DNA of 20,007 nt, taken from NCBI GenBank assembly GCA_964637035.1, contig CAZWTU010000025.1:1-20007 (forward strand), in the 5' to 3' direction. Below, one piece after another: positions 14,376 through 20,007 of this stretch (position 1 is the first letter of the stretch; the number at the start of each line of letters is the position of its first letter). The position numbers and the translations under genes are program-made. Source of the stretch: CAZMMV01 sp964637035 (GTDB lineage: Bacteria > Bacillota > Clostridia > Tissierellales > Tissierellaceae). The notes under the pieces were generated by a model, which saw nothing but the letters and a program-made list of their open reading frames with translations, did not search any database and was not told where the DNA came from.

Positions 14376-14858
14376 AAATAGAGCTTTAGCTATTTCCAAC
14401 CTAAAAGTATTAAGTATTTTGCAGTAAGTAGTGGATTTAAGTATTAGGTTTAGAAAAGTAGTAGATGTTTTGTTGAAGAATTTAGTAATTTTTAAAAGAA
14501 TTAAAGACAGTATGAAAAGTAAAGTAAAAGTATGAGTAATAAGAGCAAGAAGTTTTAAAAGAATTGAGAAGTTGATTTAAAGGAAAAGTATTACTGATAA
14601 AAAATTAAATATTGTGAAAACCTAAAGAACTTTCACAAAGTATAGTCAAAGTAATATGCATTAAGCTAACAATGTATTTAGTTTAAGTCAATAAAATGGT
14701 AAAGATTAGATATAAAAAGCTTAAATAAGCAGTTAGGAGTAGATTAAAGAATTGAGTTTTATTGAACCACAATCAATAGGTTGGAATAGCTTAAAGTTCT
14801 GTTTTATATGATGAGTAATTTCTTATAAGTACAAGAGATTACTCATCTATTATTTTTT
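14376..14858 (+). ncRNA. Candidate large structured non-coding RNA (about 480 nt)
   Basis: This is a protein-free transcript unit between a near-consensus promoter (14341-14369) and an intrinsic terminator (14810-14858). A long-range helix joins the two ends: 14380-14403 (AGAGCTTTAGC..CCAACCTA) pairs with 14777-14800 (TAGGTTGG..GCTTAAAGTTCT), about 22 pairs with one or two bulges. Internal hairpins are TTGTGAAA/TTTCACAA (14612-14619 with 14631-14638), TTAAGCTAA/TTAGTTTAA (14661-14669 with 14678-14686) and GCTT/AAGC (about 14719-14730). TTAGGTTT (14444-14451) can pair with AAACCTAA at the loop of the first hairpin (14618-14625), a possible kissing contact. The strand is strikingly poor in C (about 28 in 425 nt by my count, only about four in 14404-14600) but holds about 20 percent G. 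TTTTAAAAGAATT occurs twice (14490-14502, 14553-14565). It is not RNase P, tmRNA or 6S by any motif I know. It could belong to a known large RNA class (OLE, ROOL), be new, or be a long leader of pncB. Confidence 0.7.
14810..14858 (+). terminator. Intrinsic terminator of the candidate ncRNA
   Basis: GATGAGTAATTTCTT (14810-14824) pairs with AAGAGATTACTCATC (14833-14847), a 15-bp stem with one G-T pair and an 8-nt loop. It is followed by TATTATTTTTTG. It lies 10 nt after the 3-prime strand of the long-range helix and before the separate pncB promoter. Confidence 0.87.
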
Positions 14859-14875
14859 GTATTTTTATGATAATC

Positions 14876-14904
14876 TTGTGTTTTCTTTAATATAGGGATA
14901 TAAT
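14876..14904 (+). promoter_or_regulatory. Probable pncB promoter
   Basis: TTGTGT (14876-14881), a 17-nt spacer and TATAAT (14899-14904) lie downstream of the ncRNA terminator and 32 nt before the pncB ATG. The -10 is perfect and the -35 weak. A second TATAAT at 14916-14921 has no good -35. This suggests pncB does not depend on the upstream RNA promoter. Confidence 0.6.
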
Positions 14905-14935
14905 AAATTTAACGATATAATAAAGGAGATTACTA

Positions 14936-16390
14936 ATGATTAGTTTAGACTGGAAGGAAAAGAAAAACCTTACTATGTTAGCTGATTTTTATGAATTCAC
15001 TATGGCAAATGGTTATCTAGAAAATAATATGGAGGATCAAATTGCTTATTTTGATATGTTCTTCAGATCTATTCCTGATAATGGTGGATTTGCTATTATG
15101 GCTGGGGTTGAACAATTGATAGAATATCTTAACTCATTAGAATTCAATGAGGAAGATATTGCCTATTTTGAAAGCAGAGGAATTTTTAGTGAAAAGTTTT
15201 TAAATTACTTAAGAGATTTTAAGTTTGAATGTGATGTTTGGGCTATTCCTGAGGGGACTCCAATATTTCCCCAAGAACCTATGGTAGTAGTAAGAGGCCC
15301 AGTAGTACAGGCCCAACTTGTTGAAACTATGATATTGTTAACTATTAATCATCAGAGTTTAATTGCTACAAAGGCAAACAGAATTGTTAGAGCCGCAGAT
15401 GGTAGAAGTATAATGGAATTTGGTTCTAGAAGGGCTCAAGGCTACGAAGGTGCAATTCTTGGTGCCAGGGCAGCCTTTATAGGTGGGTGTATAGGAACTG
15501 CCAACACCATAGTCGATAGGGATTTTAATATTCCCGCTTTAGGAACAATGGCTCATAGCTGGGTTCAAATGTTTCCTACTGAATTAGAAGCCTTCAGAGC
15601 CTATGCTAAGATTTATCCTAATGATTGCACTCTTTTAATTGACACTTACAATACTTTAAAAGAAGGCCTACCAAATGCTATTAAAGTGTTTAAAGAAGAA
15701 ATAGTTCCTCTAGGATTTAGACCAAAGGGTATCAGAATAGATAGTGGTGATATTGCTTACTTATCTAAAGAATGTAGAAAAGCTCTAGATGCAGCAGGAT
15801 TCCAAGATTGTAAAATCATAGCCTCTAGCTCCTTAGATGAATATGTTATTAGGGACTTACTAGTCCAGGGTGCTAAGGTAGACAGTTTCGGAGTTGGAGA
15901 AAGGCTTATTACAGCCAAGTCTCAGCCTGTCTTTGGAGGGGTATATAAATTAACCACAATTGAAAAAGATGGGGAACTTGTTCCCACTATTAAAATTAGT
16001 GAAAATGTGGGCAAAATAACCACTCCATGTTTTAAACAAGTCTATAGGCTATATGAAAGAAAAACTAATAAGGCTATTGCAGATGTTATTACCTTATTTG
16101 ATGAAGAAATAGACGATACTAAACCCTATGAAATATTCCATCCTTTATATACTTGGAAGAGAAAAACATTGACTGATTTCTATGCTAAAAAACTATTAGT
16201 CAAGATCTTTGAAAATGGACACTGTATATATGAAAGTCCAGATGTCCATGAAATAAGAGCTTATTGCCAAGAGCAAATAGATACTATGTGGGATGAGGTT
16301 AAAAGACTTGAAAAACCCCATAGATATTTTGTAGACTTATCTCAAAAGCTATGGGATATTAAGGATAAACTTTTAAAGAAACATCAATAA
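14936..16390 (+). CDS. pncB: Nicotinate phosphoribosyltransferase
   Basis: PncB makes nicotinate mononucleotide from nicotinate and phosphoribosyl pyrophosphate with ATP hydrolysis, the entry of the Preiss-Handler salvage route to NAD. The 484-aa product has the family N-terminus LTMLADFYEFTMANGYL and the FGSRRAQG motif (162-169). It also has GTMAHSWVQMF with the His (207) that is phosphorylated in this family. RIDSGDIAYLSK follows, which forms part of the phosphoribosyl binding site, and then a C-terminal domain with YKLTTIEKDGE and WKRKTLTDFY. It has a clear AAAGGAGAT site. The gene stands alone between the candidate large RNA and a strong terminator at 16436-16482. No NiaR or NrtR-type operator was recognised. 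Length and motifs are normal for the Gram-positive type. Confidence 0.96.
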   Translation: MISLDWKEKKNLTMLADFYEFTMANGYLENNMEDQIAYFDMFFRSIPDNGGFAIMAGVEQLIEYLNSLEFNEEDIAYFESRGIFSEKFLNYLRDFKFECDVWAIPEGTPIFPQEPMVVVRGPVVQAQLVETMILLTINHQSLIATKANRIVRAADGRSIMEFGSRRAQGYEGAILGARAAFIGGCIGTANTIVDRDFNIPALGTMAHSWVQMFPTELEAFRAYAKIYPNDCTLLIDTYNTLKEGLPNAIKVFKEEIVPLGFRPKGIRIDSGDIAYLSKECRKALDAAGFQDCKIIASSSLDEYVIRDLLVQGAKVDSFGVGERLITAKSQPVFGGVYKLTTIEKDGELVPTIKISENVGKITTPCFKQVYRLYERKTNKAIADVITLFDEEIDDTKPYEIFHPLYTWKRKTLTDFYAKKLLVKIFENGHCIYESPDVHEIRAYCQEQIDTMWDEVKRLEKPHRYFVDLSQKLWDIKDKLLKKHQ

Positions 16391-16435
16391 CAAACACTAA
16401 AATTAAGGTTCCCCAATAAACCGGGGATAGCAAGG

Positions 16436-16482
16436 CAAAATAGGGGAGACAAACAAATAATTTGTTTGTCTCCCCTATTTTG
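16436..16482. terminator. Bidirectional terminator between pncB and dapA
   Basis: A perfect 22-bp stem is formed by 16436-16457 (CAAAATAGGGGAGAC then AAACAAA) and 16461-16482, with only TAA between the arms. A-runs at the outer left and T-runs at the outer right make it work on both strands. It separates the convergent pncB and dapA genes. A smaller CCCC/GGGG hairpin lies just upstream (about 16410-16426). Confidence 0.92.
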
Positions 16483-16489
16483 TCAAATT

Positions 16490-17365
16490 TTATATAATTC
16501 CCAAGTTTTCTAGTTCTGCCCTAACTTCCTTCAATACATATTCCCTAGCTTGTGTTAGTGGTAATCTTAATCCACCTACATTAAATCCTAGCATATTAAG
16601 AGCAGCCTTTACTGGTATTGGATTTGCTATCATAAATAATTTTCCAAATATATTTAATAATTTTAAATGTATCTCCTGTGCCTTTAGGGTATGACCTGAT
16701 AGGAAGGCATCTATCATTTCTTTGATTTCCTTACTAACTACATGGGAACAAACACTGACTATTCCATAGCCACCTACTGACATAGCAGGAAGCAGCATTA
16801 CATCGTCCCCTGAATAGATTCTAAAATCTTGGTCTACTTCATTCATAATTTTAGACAATTGAACTATATCTCCACTTGCCTCTTTTAAGGCTACTATATT
16901 ATCTATTTTTGATAATTTTCCAACTGTCTCTGGCATTAAATTGCATCCTGTTCTCCCAGGCACATTGTATAACATAATTGGCAAGTCTACAGCTTTTGCT
17001 ACTTCTTTAAAATGCTCATATAGGGAGTCTTGGTCTGGTTTGTTATAATAAGGCACAACTACTAAGAGTCCATCTGCCCCTGCCTTCTTGGCATCTATAC
17101 TATTCTCAATAGTTGCCTGGGTTGAATTTGTACCTACTCCAGCTATAATAGGCACATTAACATTTTCCTTAATGGTCTTATATAGATTAAATTTTTCTTC
17201 CCTAGTTAAGGTAGGTGCCTCCCCAGTAGTTCCCGTTATTACAAGGCTTGTATTACCCTCTTCTACCAGGTGTTTAGCTAGTTCAACAGCCATTTCATAG
17301 TTTACACTTAAATCCTCATGAAATGGTGTTACCATAGCTGTAATTAATCTTCCCCAATCTTTCAT
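16490..17365 (-). CDS. dapA: 4-hydroxy-tetrahydrodipicolinate synthase
   Basis: DapA condenses pyruvate with aspartate semialdehyde, the committed step to diaminopimelate, lysine and dipicolinate. The 291-aa TIM-barrel protein has the pyruvate Schiff-base lysine at exactly residue 161 (IVALKEASGD), Tyr133 and Arg138 (MLYNVPGRTG), and Thr44 in the VITGTTGEAPTL motif. VVVPYYNKP and YSGDD are also as expected. The ATG follows AAAGGAAGTGAG. It is divergent from an aspartokinase gene (188 bp between starts) and near dpaB-dpaA, so its product can feed both cell wall and spore dipicolinate. No lysine riboswitch is seen in the short upstream region, although there is an inverted repeat at 17410-17433. 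Confidence 0.97.
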   Translation of the reverse strand: MKDWGRLITAMVTPFHEDLSVNYEMAVELAKHLVEEGNTSLVITGTTGEAPTLTREEKFNLYKTIKENVNVPIIAGVGTNSTQATIENSIDAKKAGADGLLVVVPYYNKPDQDSLYEHFKEVAKAVDLPIMLYNVPGRTGCNLMPETVGKLSKIDNIVALKEASGDIVQLSKIMNEVDQDFRIYSGDDVMLLPAMSVGGYGIVSVCSHVVSKEIKEMIDAFLSGHTLKAQEIHLKLLNIFGKLFMIANPIPVKAALNMLGFNVGGLRLPLTQAREYVLKEVRAELENLGII

Positions 17366-17409
17366 ATTGACTCACTTCCTTTTTTTATTTTACTAATAAG
17401 CCATATTCC

Positions 17410-17433
17410 TATTCATGGTATATTTTATGAATA
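17410..17433. promoter_or_regulatory. Inverted repeat between dapA and aspartokinase
   Basis: TATTCAT (17410-17416) and ATGAATA (17427-17433) are exact inverse complements 10 nt apart, about 45-68 bp upstream of the dapA ATG. A further TTCATG lies near 17447. It may be an operator or a leader hairpin; I cannot link it to a known regulator. Confidence 0.3.
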
Positions 17434-17553
17434 CTTTATAATTCTGTTCATGATAAAATATTTTTAACCATAAGAATCTTTGTGAATACTATGATATTAA
17501 CTGATATATCCTAGGACAAATTTTAGAAATTTTATAGGAGGAGAGAATATGAT

Positions 17554-18543
17554 ATGAGGATTCTTATTCAAAAATATGGTGGCACGTCTATTAGGGATCT
17601 TCCCAGTATAAACAATCTAATATCCCATGTTAAGAAGTGTATTGCAGAAGGTAATAAGCTAGTTATAGTGGTTTCTGCAATGGGAAGAATGGGAGATCCC
17701 TATGCAACTGATACATTAATCCAAAAACTTGAGAAAGTAAATAAAGAAATTGATCCCAAGAAAAAGGACTTGATAATGTCCTGTGGGGAAACAATATCAG
17801 CTTCTATTATTTCTCATTTACTAGATACAGAATCTATTCCCTCTGAAGCTTTAATGGGATTTCAAGCCGGAATATTAACAGCTGGGGAATTTACTGATAG
17901 TGAAATTATTGATATTGATGTTTCCAAAATCTTGAAATATATTGAAGCTGATAAAATTGTTGTTGTAGCAGGCTTCCAAGGTGGTAACAAGGACGATGAA
18001 ATAACTACCTTAGGTAGGGGTGGTAGTGATATTACTGCAGTTACCTTAGGAGGATATTTAAAAGCAGAAAGAGTGGATATATTTACTGATGTACCTGGGG
18101 TTGCGCTTATAGATCCCAATATAGTTCCAACTACTAGATATATAGAATATATTTCCTATGATCATATGTATGATTTAGCAGACAGTGGGGTCAAAGTTAT
18201 ACATCCAAGAGCTGTAAAGGCTGGACAGAAATTTAATATTCCAATAAGAATTCGTTCTTCTTATTTAGCAGACCATGGCACACTTATATCCCAAGGAGAA
18301 AGTCAATCCCATGAGGGCACCGTAGGAATTGGTCTAAAAGAAAAAAATAATACTGGTGTAATATCTATTTTATTTAAAAGGGGATATAAATCAGGAATAG
18401 AAAGGAAAGTGGAAGATTATTTAAAACAAAACACAGAAGGAATCTTAAATGTAGATTGGTACACATTTAAAGTTTGTATTGTTACTGATTTAGATAAAAT
18501 GCACTCTCATGCCAAAGCTTTGTATCATCATCTTTTTGATTAG
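17554..18543 (+). CDS. Aspartokinase, short form
   Basis: Aspartokinase phosphorylates aspartate, the first step to lysine, threonine, methionine and diaminopimelate/dipicolinate. The amino acid kinase domain (about 1-245) has QKYGGTS (6-12), SCGETISA with Gly-Glu at 78-79, LGRGGSD (153-159), FTDVPGV (177-183) and VIHPRAVKAG. At 329 aa it is far shorter than the usual 400 or more. Only about 75 residues follow the catalytic domain, room for one ACT-like domain instead of the normal two. The end (KVCIVTDLDKMHSHAKALYHHLFD) is natural-looking and the frame is open with a proper terminator after it, so it is not an obvious truncation. The start at 17554 has AGGAGGAGAG upstream; an ATG 5 bases earlier meets a stop at once. 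It is divergent from dapA and convergent with dpaB. The gene may serve dipicolinate synthesis and may respond differently to lysine or threonine (inference). Confidence 0.9.
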   Translation: MRILIQKYGGTSIRDLPSINNLISHVKKCIAEGNKLVIVVSAMGRMGDPYATDTLIQKLEKVNKEIDPKKKDLIMSCGETISASIISHLLDTESIPSEALMGFQAGILTAGEFTDSEIIDIDVSKILKYIEADKIVVVAGFQGGNKDDEITTLGRGGSDITAVTLGGYLKAERVDIFTDVPGVALIDPNIVPTTRYIEYISYDHMYDLADSGVKVIHPRAVKAGQKFNIPIRIRSSYLADHGTLISQGESQSHEGTVGIGLKEKNNTGVISILFKRGYKSGIERKVEDYLKQNTEGILNVDWYTFKVCIVTDLDKMHSHAKALYHHLFD

Positions 18544-18548
18544 ATTTT

Positions 18549-18589
18549 ATAATCCCCTTACCTCATTTTTCATAAGGTAAGGGGATTAT
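18549..18589 (+). terminator. Terminator between aspartokinase and dpaB
   Basis: ATAATCCCCTTACCT (18549-18563) and AGGTAAGGGGATTAT (18575-18589) form a perfect 15-bp stem with an 11-nt loop, followed by ATGTTTTATT. It starts 6 bp after the aspartokinase stop and also lies just past the 3-prime end of dpaB, so it may serve both convergent transcripts. Confidence 0.82.
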
Positions 18590-18594
18590 ATGTT

Positions 18595-19176
18595 TTATTG
18601 GATTAATACTGGTTGAATTTGATTTCCTTTAAGTGCTTCTTCTATGGTAGGTTTTATCTCATGGAATTTAGCAACTAAAGATTTAGGTTTTCCTTCTGGA
18701 TTATCTTGGCCTAAGGGTACAAAGTATATATTTTTCATATTTATAAGAAGCCCTATGTTTTTGGCACTGGCACCTAATCCATCATTTGTTGCTATGGCCA
18801 ATACTACAGGTTTATTATTTCTTAAGTGTGCCTTCACAGCCATTGTAACAGATGTATCAGTTATTCCATTGGCCAGTTTTCCAAGAGTGTTTCCTGTACA
18901 GGGTGCAACTACTAATATATCCAAATTTAATTTTGGCCCTACTGGTTCTGCGTCTACTATGGTTTCTATTAACTCTTTTCCAGTAATCAATCTAAATTTT
19001 TCCTTCCATTCTTCTGCATGACCAAACCTGGTGTCAAATGTAGCTGCTGCTTGTGATAAAATAGGATATATATCTGCACCTTCATTAGCTAGGTTTTCTA
19101 TTTGTGGAAAAACTATAGAAAAATTACATGATGATCCTGTAAGTGCAAATCCAATCTTCTTTCCCTTTAATGACAT
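18595..19176 (-). CDS. dpaB: Dipicolinate synthase subunit B
   Basis: DpaB (SpoVFB) is the flavoprotein-like partner of DpaA. The two make dipicolinic acid in the mother cell during sporulation, and the acid is then packed into the spore core with calcium. The protein closely follows the Bacillus subunit: SLKGKKIGFALTGSSCNF at the N-terminus, FPQIENLANEGADI, AEPVGPKLNLDILVVAPCTGNT, KLANGITDTSVTMAVKAHLRNN, and NIYFVPLGQDNPEGKP. I place the start at the ATG at 19176, because GGGGGG lies in front of it and the family begins with M-S-x-LKGK. An ATG 15 bp earlier (19191) would add MGGHN. The start lies within the end of dpaA (about 10-bp overlap), so translation of the two subunits is coupled. Confidence 0.94.
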   Translation of the reverse strand: MSLKGKKIGFALTGSSCNFSIVFPQIENLANEGADIYPILSQAAATFDTRFGHAEEWKEKFRLITGKELIETIVDAEPVGPKLNLDILVVAPCTGNTLGKLANGITDTSVTMAVKAHLRNNKPVVLAIATNDGLGASAKNIGLLINMKNIYFVPLGQDNPEGKPKSLVAKFHEIKPTIEEALKGNQIQPVLIQ

Positions 19177-20007
19177 GTTATGCCCCCCCATTCTCGTATT
19201 AAATTATAGACAGTCTCTTTGATTGCTTTTCCCGCAGTAATTGGTGCTACCTTTCCAGGTAATCCTAATGCCCAACTAACTTTAACCCCTAGTTCCTCTG
19301 CTTTTTTAAAGTCTACACCACCAGGTTTTGAAGCTAAATCTATTACCATGGCCTCTTTATCTAATTCTTTTAACATATATTGATTCATAGCCATGGTGGG
19401 CACTGTATTGAATACTATATTCATCCTATATAAATTTTCCCATATATCCCCGAAAAATATAGGATTATATCCACTGGCTTTTATCCATGCAATATCTGAA
19501 CACTTTCTAGCTGCTACGTGAACATTGGCTCCTAGTCCTTGAAGCATCTTACTTAGAACTTTTCCAATCCTTCCATAACCTAGTACTAAAACATTTGATC
19601 CATAAATTGTTATTGGAATGCCAGCCATGGCTATTTCAATTGCTCCTTCTGCTGTAGGTATAGCATTTAATATTTGCATTTCTTCCCTGGCAAAGTAATC
19701 CTTAATATAAATATTGTTTTTCTCAAATAATTCCAAGGTTTCCATATCTATTTTCCCTACTGTAAATAATTGGTCTTCATCAATAAGATTGACCACTGCA
19801 CTTATCTCTATTTTTCCTGAATAAAAAGGTGCATTTATTGTTCTTCCATCTTTAGAAAAAGGCAGTGGACCTATTATTACATCTGTATCTTCTATAGCCT
19901 CTATTAAACTAGTGGCCTCTACTATGCCTGATTTCCCCTCTTTATTATCAAATCCAAATATCTTGACTTGATTTTCATCCTCCATAAGACTATAGGCAAG
20001 ACAAAGG
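19167..20007 (-). CDS. dpaA: Dipicolinate synthase subunit A (5-prime end outside the window)
   Basis: DpaA (SpoVFA) is the NAD(P)-binding subunit of dipicolinate synthase. The reading frame stays open to the last base of the window. An ATG at 19985 exists, but the codons before it (LCLAYSL) continue the family pattern. About 20 N-terminal residues, where Bacillus DpaA has its first GGD-type motif, are therefore missing. Family features are EIAMAGIPITIYGSNV, then the Rossmann motif VLGYGRIGKVLSKMLQGLGA, VAARKCSDIAWI, FNTVPTMAMNQ, VIDLASKPGGVDF and ALGLPGKVAPITAGK. The gene overlaps dpaB. Its sporulation promoter (a SigK type would be expected) is not in the window. With dpaB it shows the organism uses the canonical DpaAB route and forms endospores. 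Confidence 0.95.
   Translation of the reverse strand, partial: LCLAYSLMEDENQVKIFGFDNKEGKSGIVEATSLIEAIEDTDVIIGPLPFSKDGRTINAPFYSGKIEISAVVNLIDEDQLFTVGKIDMETLELFEKNNIYIKDYFAREEMQILNAIPTAEGAIEIAMAGIPITIYGSNVLVLGYGRIGKVLSKMLQGLGANVHVAARKCSDIAWIKASGYNPIFFGDIWENLYRMNIVFNTVPTMAMNQYMLKELDKEAMVIDLASKPGGVDFKKAEELGVKVSWALGLPGKVAPITAGKAIKETVYNLIREWGGITCH

Noticed and set aside
14376..14800. RNase P RNA, tmRNA or 6S RNA as identity of the large RNA
   Set aside because: No RNase P core such as GAGGAAAGTC, no tRNA-like CCA end or tag ORF, and no 6S-type central bubble flanked by long local stems could be found.
17366..17553. Lysine riboswitch between dapA and aspartokinase
   Set aside because: The gap is only 188 bp, is shared by two divergent genes, and shows none of the long multi-helix layout or terminator expected for the lysine element.
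17549..17557. ATGATATGA mini-ORF before the aspartokinase
   Set aside because: Two codons only; it results from two close ATGs, and only the second opens the aspartokinase frame.

Overview
The window looks like chromosome from a low-GC, motile, spore-forming anaerobe of the Bacillota (Clostridia/Tissierellia-like). The reasons are AT-rich DNA, AGGAGG-type ribosome binding sites, a flagellin locus with a SigD-type promoter, the two-subunit dipicolinate synthase of endospore formers, a CtsR operator, and a FeoAB ferrous iron importer. I cannot name the species.

Layout. 1-2720 (minus): the end of a motility operon, holding a large FliK-like protein, a 67-codon unknown ORF and the first 56 codons of flagellin, read from a SigD-like promoter at 2755-2781. 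2857-5820 (plus): yaaR, then the cell wall pair ddl-murF. 5821-6198: repeat DNA and a strong terminator. 6199-7410 (minus): tripeptidase pepT. 7587-11115 (minus): a J-domain cochaperone and the disaggregase clpB, behind a sigma-A promoter with an exact CtsR operator. 11116-11642: a divergent control region with a perfect 19-bp palindrome, an intergenic repeat and two Fur-box-like palindromes. 11643-14190 (plus): feoA-feoB-feoC-like. 14191-14935: no gene for protein, but a strong promoter, about 430 nt of C-depleted sequence closed by a long-range helix, and an intrinsic terminator, which together look like a large structured non-coding RNA gene. 14936-16390 (plus): pncB. 16490-17365 (minus): dapA. 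17554-18543 (plus): a short aspartokinase. 18595-20007 (minus): dpaB and dpaA, the latter cut by the window end.

How the genes work together. Ddl makes D-Ala-D-Ala and MurF adds it to the peptidoglycan precursor. The J-protein and ClpB form a stress disaggregation unit. FeoA/B/C import Fe2+. Aspartokinase starts the aspartate pathway, DapA makes the dihydrodipicolinate-level intermediate, and DpaA/DpaB oxidise it to dipicolinic acid for the spore core, so 16.5-20 kb is a lysine/DPA neighbourhood.

The most notable item is the candidate large RNA at about 14376-14858. Also worth a second look are a family of degenerate intergenic repeats (three copies), the unexplained 19-bp palindrome at 11245-11290, and the compact aspartokinase.
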